From: Lientehia sp934351765 | GTDB lineage: Bacteria; Bacillota; Clostridia; Lachnospirales; Lachnospiraceae | Length of the DNA: 64,000 nt | Direction of reading: 5' to 3' | Assembly: GCF_052118925.1 (NCBI RefSeq) | Contig: NZ_JBQKGG010000003.1 | Span: 124,001-188,000, forward strand | Part shown: positions 1 to 7,649 of the stretch, piece by piece | How the letters are laid out: every line of letters starts with the position of its first letter | Numbering within the stretch: the stretch's first letter is position 1 | The notes under the pieces: model-generated | Seen by the model: the letters and a program-made list of their open reading frames with translations, nothing else | What the model was told of the DNA's origin: nothing | The model's database searches: none | Made by a program: the position numbers and the translations under genes

Positions 1-71
1 GCCGGCCGCGGAGAAACCCGGGAAAGTGAGCGGAAGATCTGTGACGGCGAGAACAGGAGGATATTTGGATT

Positions 72-593
72 ATGAAGGAAACCATACAGGATCTTACCAC
101 AAGAAGAAGTGTGAAGAGGTATCAGCCGACTCAGATTAACCGGGCAGATCTGGAGAAAATCTTAAAGGCGGGCATGAATGCACCCAGTGGTATGGGACGG
201 CAGTCGGCAGTGATGGTGGTTGTTCAGGAGCCGGAGACGGTAAAGAAGCTGTCGCGCATGAATGCGGAAGTCATGGGGGTTCACACAGATCCGTTTTACG
301 GTGCGCCGACGGTGATCATTGTGTTTGCCGACAAGGAGGTTCCGACCTATAAGGAGGACGGAAGCCTGGTGATGGGCAACCTGCTTAATGCGGCACATGC
401 ACTGGGGCTTGGCTCCTGCTGGATCCACCGGGCAAAAGAAGTGTTTAACAGCGCGGAGGGAAAAGCCCTCATGAAGAAGTGGGGCCTGAAGGACAGCCTG
501 GAGGGGATCGGTCACTGTATTCTTGGCTATGGAGAGGGGCCGGAGCCTGCGGAAAAGCCCAGAAAGGACGATTATATTGTCTGGGCAGACTGA
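72..593 (+). CDS. Nitroreductase family protein
   Basis: This 173-residue protein looks like a short FMN-dependent nitroreductase, a cytoplasmic NAD(P)H oxidoreductase whose natural substrate cannot be told from sequence. The N-terminal TTRRSVKRY (about residues 9-17) is the usual FMN-phosphate-binding start of the family. A Ser/Gly-rich stretch, NAPSGMGRQS, follows near residue 36. The C-terminus has the family ending GYGEGPEPAEKPRK near residue 152. An AGGAGG ribosome binding site lies about 11 bases before the ATG. It is followed within a few bases by a DNA glycosylase gene and may be co-transcribed with it. Family assignment is firm and the substrate is unknown. Confidence 0.9.
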   Translation: MKETIQDLTTRRSVKRYQPTQINRADLEKILKAGMNAPSGMGRQSAVMVVVQEPETVKKLSRMNAEVMGVHTDPFYGAPTVIIVFADKEVPTYKEDGSLVMGNLLNAAHALGLGSCWIHRAKEVFNSAEGKALMKKWGLKDSLEGIGHCILGYGEGPEPAEKPRKDDYIVWAD

Positions 594-1104
594 GTCTCAG
601 AGGGTGATTCACGAGATTCCCCCGGTGTACGATGAGCATTCGCGCATCCTGATCCTTGGAAGCTTTCCGTCGGTGAAATCCAGGGAGGGACATTTCTTTT
701 ACAATCATCCGCAGAACCGGCTCTGGAAGGTTCTGGCGGTATTGTTCGGGGACTGCAGGTGTGAAAAAAATACCTGTGAGGGTACGGTTCCGTCTGCGAT
801 CGAAGAGAAAAAACAGTTTCTGCTGGATCATGGAATTGCCATGTGGGATGTGATCGCAAGCTGTGAGATCATCGGTTCCAGTGACAGCAGTATCCGGAAT
901 GCAGTTCCCAATGATTTAACGGAGATCCTCGGGCGGGCAGCGATTGAAACCATTGTCTGCAACGGCGGAACCTCGTACCGTTTATATGAAACGTATCTGC
1001 GGGAACAGACCGGCATGGAGGCGGTAAAGCTGCCGTCCACCAGTCCCGCCAATGCAGCGTTCAGCCTGGAACGGCTGGTAAAAGCCTGGAGTGTGATCGT
1101 GTGA
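577..1104 (+). CDS. DNA-deoxyinosine (hypoxanthine-DNA) glycosylase, uracil-DNA glycosylase superfamily
   Basis: The protein carries the superfamily active-site region ILILGSFPSVKSREG followed by HPQNRLWKV, as in the hypoxanthine-DNA glycosylase branch of uracil-DNA glycosylases. Such enzymes remove deaminated adenine (hypoxanthine) from DNA in base excision repair. A C-terminal LPSTSPANA segment fits the second conserved motif of the fold. The start is uncertain. The frame is open back to 523 inside the nitroreductase gene. I chose TTG at 577 because AAAGGA sits about 8 bases before it. GTG at 604 is an alternative that better matches usual family length. The 577 start overlaps the upstream gene by 17 bases, suggesting translational coupling. 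Confidence 0.8.
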   Translation: MSGQTESQRVIHEIPPVYDEHSRILILGSFPSVKSREGHFFYNHPQNRLWKVLAVLFGDCRCEKNTCEGTVPSAIEEKKQFLLDHGIAMWDVIASCEIIGSSDSSIRNAVPNDLTEILGRAAIETIVCNGGTSYRLYETYLREQTGMEAVKLPSTSPANAAFSLERLVKAWSVIV

Positions 1105-1157
1105 CGGAGAAGTAAAAAAGGAGTGATCCTTTACTACAGGAAAAACTGAGAGTTTGC

Positions 1158-1202
1158 AGGGCGCGGGGAACCGGCGCCCTGAATTTATAGGCCCTGAATT
1201 TT
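1158..1202 (+). terminator. Probable intrinsic terminator after the DNA glycosylase
   Basis: AGGGCGC and GCGCCCT form a GC-rich stem with a 9-base loop (1158-1180). AT-rich sequence follows and a short T run comes at about 1199. Downstream of the glycosylase stop codon, so a terminator is likely, though the T run is not immediately adjacent to the stem. Confidence 0.5.
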
Positions 1203-1204
1203 TA

Positions 1205-1504
1205 CATATTCTATAGGGTATTTCAGCTTGATTTTTCTGTTTTGAACGTTTAAAATAAAACTGGAATATGGAAAAATTCAAATAATTAAAACGCTTCAGA
1301 GCCTGGCTCAGAAGCGTTACAAAAATTTACAGGAAAGGCAGGTGGACAGAATGGACGGCTGTGATTCTCACGGGCGAAGTAGCAGCATAGGACGGGAAAT
1401 AAAAAGAACACAGCGGGCTTTCGGCCGTTCTGTCGTCGTCTGATTTCTGATTCTTTTTCTTTCTTATCCTATGAAAACCGGACTGGAACAAGGAGGATAA
1501 GAAT
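1205..1504 (+). promoter_or_regulatory. Structured untranslated region upstream of mgtE, no recognised riboswitch
   Basis: About 300 bases without a supportable gene precede mgtE. They contain an 8-bp inverted repeat, AACGCTTC/GAAGCGTT (1290-1318), a G-rich stretch and then a pyrimidine-rich run (about 1438-1468). The ribosome binding site AAGGAGG sits just before the ATG at 1505. Many mgtE genes are preceded by the Mg2+-sensing M-box, but its conserved GTTAGGTGAGGCTCC core is not visible here. A regulatory leader is therefore an inference from position and structure. Confidence 0.35.
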
Positions 1505-2896
1505 ATGGAACGTGCACAGGATTACACACAGGAGATCCTGAAGATCGTGCGAAGCAATGCCTCCCCGGCTGTCATGAGCAGCAGACTGGAGGATTTTCAC
1601 GAGAACGATCTGGCAGACGCACTGCCGGAAATGACGGTTTCGGAACGATGTAAATTATATCGGATTCTGGATACCGATATGCTCTCCAATATTTTTGAGT
1701 ATACGGAAGAGGACAACGCAGCGGCGTACCTGGGTGAGATCGATGTCAAAAAAGCGGCGGCGATCCTTTCCCGCATGGAGACAAATGCCCTGGCGGATGT
1801 CCTTCAAAAACTGGACAAAGACCGGAAGAAGATCTTAATTGATCTGCTGGAGCCGGAGGTGCGGCATGATATCGAGGTGATCGCATCCTATGATGAGGAT
1901 GAGATCGGAAGCCGCATGACCACAAATTATATTGTGATCTCCTCGAAGCTGACGGTGAAGCAGGCGATGAGCAGCCTGATCTCCCAGGCGGCAAAAAATG
2001 ATAATATTTCCACGATTTTTGTGGTGACGGATCAGCAGAAGTTCTACGGAGCCATTGATCTGAAGGAGCTGATCATCGCCAGGCAGGGCGACACCCTGGA
2101 GGATCTTGTAGTGACCTCCTATCCGTATGTGTATGCGGAAGAGGCCATCGATGACTGTATTGAAGAACTGAAGGATTATTCGGAGGATTCGGTTCCTGTT
2201 CTGGATAACGATAACCAGATCCTCGGTGTGATCACATCTGCCAGCATCATCGACCTGGTCGATGATGAGATGGGTGAGGATTACGCAAAGCTGGCAGGTC
2301 TGACGGCGGAGGAAGATTTAAAGGAACCGCTGGTCCAGAGTATGAAAAAACGTCTCCCCTGGCTGATCATTCTGCTGGGGCTTGGCATGGTGGTATCATC
2401 GGTGGTCGGTGCTTTTGAAAAGGTCGTGGTGGCCCTCCCGATCATCATGAGCTTCCAGTCGCTGATCCTTGATATGGCAGGAAACGTCGGAACCCAGTCG
2501 CTGGCTGTGACGATCCGCGTCCTGATGGACGAATCCCTGACCGGAAAGCAGAAGCTGGGGCTGGTATGGAAAGAAACCAGGATCGGGTTCTGCAACGGTG
2601 CACTGCTGGGGCTCCTGTCGTTCATCCTGATCGGACTGTATATTTTCTTCTTTAAAGGAAAAACGCTTCTGTTTGCTTATGCGGTATCAGCATGCATCGG
2701 AACGGCGCTTCTTCTGGCAATGGTGATTTCCAGTGCCGTCGGAACGTGCATCCCGCTGTTTTTCAAAAAGATCCATGTGGACCCGGCAGTGGCATCCGGC
2801 CCGCTGATCACGACGGTCAACGACCTGGTTGCCGTTATAAGCTACTATGGACTGAGCTGGATGTTCTTAATTGAAATGTTCCACATGGCCGGATAA
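1505..2896 (+). CDS. mgtE: Magnesium transporter MgtE (first of two copies)
   Basis: The 463-residue product has the full MgtE plan: an acidic helical N-domain (about 1-125), two CBS domains (about 135-260) and five membrane helices (about 285-460). MgtE is a dimeric Mg2+ channel gated by Mg2+ bound in the cytosolic domains. The membrane part has the conserved GNVGTQS segment near residue 325 and an Asp in LITTVNDLVAV near residue 437, the position that lines the pore Mg2+ site. The start has a good AGGAGG site. It is followed by a strong terminator, so it is probably monocistronic. A divergent paralogue lies at 53604-54938. Confidence 0.95.
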   Translation: MERAQDYTQEILKIVRSNASPAVMSSRLEDFHENDLADALPEMTVSERCKLYRILDTDMLSNIFEYTEEDNAAAYLGEIDVKKAAAILSRMETNALADVLQKLDKDRKKILIDLLEPEVRHDIEVIASYDEDEIGSRMTTNYIVISSKLTVKQAMSSLISQAAKNDNISTIFVVTDQQKFYGAIDLKELIIARQGDTLEDLVVTSYPYVYAEEAIDDCIEELKDYSEDSVPVLDNDNQILGVITSASIIDLVDDEMGEDYAKLAGLTAEEDLKEPLVQSMKKRLPWLIILLGLGMVVSSVVGAFEKVVVALPIIMSFQSLILDMAGNVGTQSLAVTIRVLMDESLTGKQKLGLVWKETRIGFCNGALLGLLSFILIGLYIFFFKGKTLLFAYAVSACIGTALLLAMVISSAVGTCIPLFFKKIHVDPAVASGPLITTVNDLVAVISYYGLSWMFLIEMFHMAG

Positions 2897-2926
2897 ATAA
2901 AGGAAAGTCATAAAATTTTATATGAG

Positions 2927-2970
2927 AGAAGAAAGGCTCAAACCGTTGTGGTTTGGGTCTTTCTTCTTAT
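2927..2970 (+). terminator. Intrinsic terminator after mgtE
   Basis: A long stem pairs AGAAGAAAGGCTCAAACC with GGTTTGGGTCTTTCTTCT around a GTTGT-type loop. The T-rich 3' arm supplies the uridine-rich tail. It lies 31 bases after the mgtE stop codon. Confidence 0.85.
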
Positions 2971-3009
2971 GTATGTGGTTTATCGTGTTCACAAAATCTT
3001 CACAAAAAA

Positions 3010-3052
3010 TTAGCACTCACCTCTTGACATTGCTAATAATGCGTGCTATATT
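3010..3052 (+). promoter_or_regulatory. CIRCE-like operator overlapping the hsp20 promoter
   Basis: TTAGCACTC, nine bases, then CATTGCTAA (3010-3036) matches the HrcA operator CIRCE (TTAGCACTC-N9-GAGTGCTAA) with two mismatches in the right arm. A consensus promoter is superimposed: -35 TTGACA at 3024-3029, a 17-base spacer and -10 TATATT at 3047-3052. HrcA bound there would block polymerase, giving heat-induced expression of hsp20. The same arrangement recurs before clpB at 14990-15032. Confidence 0.85.
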
Positions 3053-3170
3053 ACACGTAGAACAAAGGAAGGGGAACAAGATAAGGAGCCTGAAATGATA
3101 CATAGCTCCGGAGCGGTTCCGAAAAGCCTTCCGGTTCCAGAAAAGCAAGGTATAAAAGGAGAGATGACTT

Positions 3171-3635
3171 ATGTTAATGCCTAGTATTTTTGGAGAAAAC
3201 TTATTTGATGATTTCTTTGATGGCGGTTTTCCGTTCTATGATGATAAAGCATTGAGAAACACAGAGAAGAAGCTTTACGGAAGAAAAGCTGATCACGTTA
3301 TGAAAACCGATATCAAGGAAATGGATAACGGTTACGAACTGGTGGTTGATCTGCCCGGCTTCAAGAAAGAAGAAGTCAAGGTTGCTCTGGAGGATGGTTA
3401 TCTGACCATCAGCGCTGAAAAGGGTCTTGACAAGGACGAAAAGGAAAAAGATACCGGCCGGTACATTCGGAGAGAACGTTATGCAGGCGCCTGCACAAGA
3501 AGCTTTTATGTGGGCGAGGGCCTGACAAACGAGGATATCAAGGGCGAGTTTAAGCATGGTATTTTAACCCTGTTTGTTCCGAAGAAGGAAGTAAAGCCTG
3601 TAACCGAAAACAAGTACATTGCCATTGAGGGATAA
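3171..3635 (+). CDS. Hsp20/alpha-crystallin family small heat-shock protein
   Basis: This 154-residue protein is an ATP-independent holdase that binds unfolding proteins in large oligomers. The alpha-crystallin domain spans about residues 43-140, with DLPG at 60-63 and the closing GILTLFVPK at 130-138. The short N-terminus begins with the MLMPSIFG pattern of clostridial Hsp18 proteins. The ATG has an AAAGGAGAG site. The mRNA leader from the promoter is about 110 bases with GC-rich repeats that could fold, although no clear RNA thermometer is seen. HrcA control is inferred from the CIRCE site upstream. Confidence 0.95.
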   Translation: MLMPSIFGENLFDDFFDGGFPFYDDKALRNTEKKLYGRKADHVMKTDIKEMDNGYELVVDLPGFKKEEVKVALEDGYLTISAEKGLDKDEKEKDTGRYIRRERYAGACTRSFYVGEGLTNEDIKGEFKHGILTLFVPKKEVKPVTENKYIAIEG

Positions 3636-3656
3636 GCCTCAGGGTTAATGAATCGA

Positions 3657-3681
3657 CTCCGGCGTGTTTGACGCGCCGGAG
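3657..3681 (+). terminator. Hairpin after hsp20
   Basis: CTCCGGCG and CGCCGGAG form a perfect 8-bp GC stem 22 bases after the hsp20 stop. The T run is missing, so termination efficiency is uncertain. Confidence 0.55.
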
Positions 3682-3764
3682 CTGAGGAATAAAATAACGA
3701 TACTTAACATACCTCTTGTCGAAGGCTGCTAAGGAGATCAATCAGATTTGGAGGAAAAGATAAA

Positions 3765-4358
3765 ATGAATACTTTAAAAGCTGAAAAGAGAACCATGGAC
3801 GTCAAAGCAAAGAAGCTGAGAAGAGAGGGATACGTCGTAGGCAACGTGTTCGGAAGAGAAATTAAGGGTTCGATTCCCGTAAAGATGGGCAAGAAGGAAG
3901 TGGAAAAGCTTCTGAAGACCGATGGAAAGGGAAGCCAGATCATGCTGGATGTGGATGGAACCCAGTACGATGTGCTGATTAAGGATGTTTTGTTCAATCC
4001 GACGGCAGGCCGGATTGATGAGATTGATTTTCAGGCACTGGTAAGCAACGAGATGGTTCATTCCGTTGCAGAGCTGGTATTTGAGAATCATGAGAAGATT
4101 GCCGAGGGCGTTCTTCAGATCAACCTGGAGGAGATTGCGTACAAGGCTCTTCCGGCAGCTCTTGTTGACAAGGTAAAGGTTGATGTCGGTGAAATGAAGA
4201 TCGGTGATGTGATCCGGGTAAAGGATCTGACGCTGGCAGCCGACAAGGATGTTCATATTACAACGGATCTTGATGCTGTAGTTGCAACTGTAACAGCGGT
4301 TCATAACGCAGCAGTTCCGGAAGATGCCGATGCAGACGAAGAAACGACAGAGGAATAA
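3765..4358 (+). CDS. rplY: 50S ribosomal protein L25, long Ctc-type
   Basis: L25 binds 5S rRNA in the large ribosomal subunit; the longer Ctc form is a stress-linked version in Firmicutes. The 197 residues fit the two-domain type: an N-terminal 5S-binding beta-barrel (about 1-92) with the VVGNVFGREIKG stretch, and a C-terminal TL5-like domain (about 95-185). A very acidic tail (DADADEETTEE) ends the protein. The ATG is preceded by GGAGGAAAAG. It is flanked by terminator-like hairpins, so it is probably transcribed alone. Its position between heat-shock genes fits a stress role. Confidence 0.93.
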   Translation: MNTLKAEKRTMDVKAKKLRREGYVVGNVFGREIKGSIPVKMGKKEVEKLLKTDGKGSQIMLDVDGTQYDVLIKDVLFNPTAGRIDEIDFQALVSNEMVHSVAELVFENHEKIAEGVLQINLEEIAYKALPAALVDKVKVDVGEMKIGDVIRVKDLTLAADKDVHITTDLDAVVATVTAVHNAAVPEDADADEETTEE

Positions 4359-4385
4359 AGCGGCAGGATACGAAAAAAAGACAAG

Positions 4386-4419
4386 GGAGAGCAGGAGAAA
4401 GTCCTACTCTCCTTTATAT
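4386..4419 (+). terminator. Intrinsic terminator after rplY
   Basis: GGAGAGCAGGA pairs with TCCTACTCTCC around a GAAAG loop, followed by TTTATATC. It lies about 28 bases after the rplY stop. Confidence 0.8.
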
Positions 4420-4460
4420 CTATATTATTATGACAGAAAAAGAGAGAGAGGGTGATGTCC

Positions 4461-5492
4461 TTGACGAAGAGAGACTATTATGAGGTACTCGGTGTCGACA
4501 GAAACGCCGATGAAGCCGCCATTAAGAGGGCATACCGGAAGCTGGCAAAGAAGTATCATCCGGATTCCAATGCCGGAGATAAAAAGGCGGCGGAGGCATT
4601 TGCGGAGGTGTCAGAAGCCTATGCAGTGCTCGGCGATAAGGAAAAGAGAAAATTATATGACCAGTTCGGTCATGCGGCCTTTGACGGTTCTGCTCAGGCA
4701 GGAGACACAGGAGGAGCAAATCCCGGCGGCGGGTATCAGAGCTGGCATTTTGAGGGTAATCCGGAGGATATGGATGATCTTTTCGGAAATATATTCGGGA
4801 AATCTTTCCGCGGCGGATCAAAGGGAAGCGGAAAGCATTTCTACCGGAGCTACAGTAGCGACGGAAGCGGAAATTTCTATGAAGATTTCGGAAACGGAAG
4901 TAGCGGCAGGTTCAGCGGCTTTGGAGCAGATGATTTTGGCGAAACCCGGAAGGGCCGGGATCTGACGGCCGAGGTGGAAGTCACCTTTGATGAGGCAGCC
5001 TTCGGCGGAAAGAAGACCATCCATTTAAAAAGCGATTCTGGAATAAAATCCTACGAGGTCAATATCCCTGCCGGGATCGAATCCGGAAAGACGATCCGTC
5101 TGAAAGGAAAAGGAATGCCCGGAGCCGGCGGCGCCGGAGATCTTCTTCTGAAGGTTCAGGTACAGGAGAAACCGGGCTTCCGCAGAGAGGGCATGGATGT
5201 GTATACCATGGTCAAAATCCCCTTTACGACCGCAGTGCTCGGCGGAGAGACTATGGTACAGACCATTTACGGAAATGTTCTGTGCAAGATCCGTCCGGGA
5301 ACACAGTCCGGTTCCAAGATCCGTCTCAGAGGAAAGGGAATTGTTTCCATGAAGAATCCGTCTGTCCACGGAGACCAGTATGCAGTGGTGGAGATCGAGG
5401 TACCGAAGAATGTAAGTCCTGAGGTAAAGAAGAAACTTCAGGAGCTGGATGCATTGCTTGGCGGAAAAGGAAGCACCAGCAGTGCGGCATAA
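4461..5492 (+). CDS. DnaJ-like co-chaperone without zinc finger (CbpA type)
   Basis: An N-terminal J domain (about 1-68) contains the catalytic HPD tripeptide at 33-35, which stimulates the ATPase of DnaK. A Gly/Phe/Ser-rich linker (about 75-160) and a DnaJ C-terminal substrate-binding domain (about 165-330) follow. The four CxxCxGxG zinc motifs of classical DnaJ are absent, so this is a type II/CbpA-like J protein. The frame opens at GTG 4452 and ATG 4455. TTG at 4461 is preferred because AGAGGG lies at proper spacing and gives the normal MTKRDYYEVLGV start. The gene is flanked by terminators. Confidence 0.92.
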   Translation: MTKRDYYEVLGVDRNADEAAIKRAYRKLAKKYHPDSNAGDKKAAEAFAEVSEAYAVLGDKEKRKLYDQFGHAAFDGSAQAGDTGGANPGGGYQSWHFEGNPEDMDDLFGNIFGKSFRGGSKGSGKHFYRSYSSDGSGNFYEDFGNGSSGRFSGFGADDFGETRKGRDLTAEVEVTFDEAAFGGKKTIHLKSDSGIKSYEVNIPAGIESGKTIRLKGKGMPGAGGAGDLLLKVQVQEKPGFRREGMDVYTMVKIPFTTAVLGGETMVQTIYGNVLCKIRPGTQSGSKIRLRGKGIVSMKNPSVHGDQYAVVEIEVPKNVSPEVKKKLQELDALLGGKGSTSSAA

Positions 5493-5514
5493 TTGAATCA
5501 ATAGGAAGAAACGG

Positions 5515-5552
5515 AGTCCCCCGGTGTATTACTGGCGGGACTTTGTTTTGTT
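5515..5552 (+). terminator. Intrinsic terminator after the dnaJ-like gene
   Basis: AGTCCC pairs with GGGACT, with an inner CCGGT/ACTGG stem, followed by TTTGTTTTGTTT. It begins 22 bases after the stop codon. Confidence 0.85.
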
Positions 5553-5649
5553 TCAAAGGAACGTACTCCTGTGAGTCTGTCTGCACGGATGCTTCCGGCG
5601 GAGGATAACGGGATGAACATGGAAATTGCAGAATTTCTGTCGGAAAATG

Positions 5650-5678
5650 CTGGCATATCGGGTATAAAAGGGTATAAT
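5650..5678 (+). promoter_or_regulatory. Probable promoter for the MATE gene at 5778
   Basis: -35 CTGGCA at 5650-5655, 17-base spacer, -10 TATAAT at 5673-5678. It lies 100 bases before the chosen start. This is a reason to reject the upstream in-frame extension as coding. Confidence 0.55.
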
Positions 5679-5777
5679 GGAAAGGAGGCACCGAGCTGCT
5701 TAAACAGTCTTCTCATAAAAAATGACAGACCAGACAGCGCGGCAGTCAAAAACAAAAAAAGACAGGAATTCGACCGC

Positions 5778-7166
5778 ATGAAAGAAAATTTAACTACGGG
5801 ACCTATTTTAAAAACCTTGACCAGACTGGCGATCCCCATTATGGCATCGTCCTTTCTGGGAACTTTATATAATATCACCGACATGGCCTGGATCGGGCAG
5901 CTCGGCTCAAAGGCCGTAGCCGGTGTCGGCGTCGGAGGCATGTTCACCTGGCTGTCTCAGGGGCTGGCCTCCATGGCGCGTATGGGCGGACAGGTCCAGA
6001 CGGCTCAGTGCATTGGGCGCAGAGACCGGGAAAAGGCACATTGCTATGCCCAGGCGGCCCTGCAGCTTTCGATTCTCATGGGGCTGTTATTTGCTGCAGT
6101 CTGTCTGATTTTCACAAAACCGCTGGTGGGCTTTTTTCAGCTACAGGATAAAGAGGCGCTGGATGCGGCGCTTTCCTATACCAGAATTGCCTGCGGACTG
6201 ATCGTGTTCTCGTTTCTGAGCCTGACCCTTACCGGCCTTTATACCGCACAGGGGGATTCCAAGACGCCGTTTTTTGCCAATCTTATCGGTCTGGCGGCCA
6301 ATATGATCCTGGATCCGGTTCTGATCCTGGGCATGGGACCGTTTCCGAAGCTGGGAGCCGCCGGGGCTGCCATTGCCACTGTGACGGCGCAGGCCATTGT
6401 CATGAGCATCATGCTTCTGGGGATCCTGCGGAAAAACCGGGAAAATGTGCTGAAGGGAAGCCGCCTGTTTGCAAAAATTCCGAAGGAACAGCTGGTGGGG
6501 ATCTGCCGGATCGGAATTCCCACGGCGATCCAGGGCATGGCCTACTGCGCGATTTCCATGGTGCTGACCCGTATGGTTTCCGCGTTCGGAGCAGAAGCTG
6601 TTGCCACTCAGCGGGTGGGCGGACAGATCGAATCCATTTCCTGGAATACGGCAGACGGATTTTCATCGGCTCTTAACGCTTTCGTGGCACAGAATTATGG
6701 AGCCGGAAAGATGGAGCGGGTGAAGAAAGGCTATCGGGCATCCCTCTGGACAGTAGGGGCCTGGGGGCTGTTGATCAACCTTGCGTTTGTGCTGGCGCCC
6801 GGAGCCATCGCAGGTGTCTTTTTCTATGAGCCGAAAGCGATTAAGACAGCTGTCGATTATCTGGTGATCGTCGGGTTCAGCGAGGCCTTCTTATGCGTGG
6901 AGCTTACCACGGTAGGAGCGTTGTCCGGACTTGGAAGGACAAAGCTGTGCAGCATCATCAGCATTATCTTTACCAGTGCAAGAATTCCGCTTGCAGTCTT
7001 TCTCAGTAAGACCGCTCTCGGTCTGTCGGGAATCTGGTGGGCACTTTCGATCACATCGATGATAAAGGGGGGAGTATTTGTATTTACCTTTTTCAGAGTG
7101 ACAGGGAGAAAAAATCCGCAGAATTGCGGAAAGGAAACTTGCACGCAGAAAAAGGATGTGTTATGA
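5778..7166 (+). CDS. MATE family efflux transporter (first of four)
   Basis: The 462-residue protein is a multidrug and toxin extrusion family antiporter with the usual twelve membrane helices in two homologous halves. It starts in typical form, with TTGPILKTLTRLAIPIM leading into helix 1. Such proteins export cationic drugs or metabolites with Na+ or H+ exchange, and the substrate cannot be predicted. The frame is open back to 5571, but that extension is hydrophilic and overlaps the probable promoter. ATG 5778 has an AGGA site and gives normal family length. It appears monocistronic. Confidence 0.9.
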   Translation: MKENLTTGPILKTLTRLAIPIMASSFLGTLYNITDMAWIGQLGSKAVAGVGVGGMFTWLSQGLASMARMGGQVQTAQCIGRRDREKAHCYAQAALQLSILMGLLFAAVCLIFTKPLVGFFQLQDKEALDAALSYTRIACGLIVFSFLSLTLTGLYTAQGDSKTPFFANLIGLAANMILDPVLILGMGPFPKLGAAGAAIATVTAQAIVMSIMLLGILRKNRENVLKGSRLFAKIPKEQLVGICRIGIPTAIQGMAYCAISMVLTRMVSAFGAEAVATQRVGGQIESISWNTADGFSSALNAFVAQNYGAGKMERVKKGYRASLWTVGAWGLLINLAFVLAPGAIAGVFFYEPKAIKTAVDYLVIVGFSEAFLCVELTTVGALSGLGRTKLCSIISIIFTSARIPLAVFLSKTALGLSGIWWALSITSMIKGGVFVFTFFRVTGRKNPQNCGKETCTQKKDVL

Positions 7167-7254
7167 TGAGAGGCAAACAGGGAAAATGGTAGCAGGCTGC
7201 CAGGCTCCTTGTATTAACAAAAGGATTGTAGAGAAAAAATAATAGAATAATCAG

Positions 7255-7430
7255 AAGCGTTTGAACAGCAGCAGAACAGTTCTTAAATGACCTGTTCGGG
7301 AAGTCCGGTGTGATTCCGGTACGGTTTCTCTCCGCTGTAATAGGGACGAACGCTGTCAGATCCACTGAGAAATCGGGAAGGGACAGCAAGTAGGATTGAA
7401 CCTTGAGTCAGAATACAGGCGGCTGGAGCT
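7255..7430 (+). promoter_or_regulatory. Cobalamin riboswitch
   Basis: The conserved core of the B12 aptamer is visible: GGGAAG at about 7298 followed by CCGGTGTGATTCCGGTACGG, then CCGCTGTAA, then GATCCACTG, GGGAAGG and GAGTCAGAATACAGG. These are the hallmark blocks of adenosylcobalamin riboswitches. Ends are approximate. It lies about 220 bases upstream of the giant secreted-protein gene and on its strand. Cobalamin binding would be expected to lower that gene's expression. Confidence 0.92.
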
Positions 7431-7436
7431 TCAGCA

Positions 7437-7472
7437 TAAATGTCCGAAAGCAAATCGGAGGTTTATTTTTTG
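7437..7472 (+). terminator. Possible riboswitch expression-platform terminator
   Basis: TCCGA and TCGGA form a short stem around AAGCAAA, followed by GGTTTATTTTTT. It lies immediately after the cobalamin aptamer, where a transcription terminator would be expected. The stem is short, so the assignment is tentative. Confidence 0.45.
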
Positions 7473-7582
7473 TGCCATAAACCGGTAAATGGGTTTGACA
7501 CAAGGCGGTAAAAAATGACATTGAAGGAATCGGATGATTTCCGCGAACAGCTTTCGGTTGATATAAATGAACCACTTATGGC

Positions 7583-7624
7583 GTCTGAACGTGGATTACC
7601 CGCAGAACGGGGAAAACGTCAGAC
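7583..7624 (+). promoter_or_regulatory. Hairpin just before the ribosome binding site of the giant gene
   Basis: GTCTGA pairs with TCAGAC, and an inner CCCG/CGGG stem forms around CAGAA. The structure ends 13 bases before the AAGGAGG site at 7638. It could be an mRNA-stabilising 5' structure or part of translational control linked to the riboswitch. Confidence 0.45.
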
Positions 7625-7649
7625 AGTATGAAATGAAAAGGAGGAACAT

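Noticed and set aside
1205..1504. M-box riboswitch before mgtE
   Set aside because: The conserved core sequence blocks are not visible.
5571..5777. N-terminal extension of the first MATE gene
   Set aside because: Hydrophilic and unlike family starts; overlaps a promoter-like sequence.
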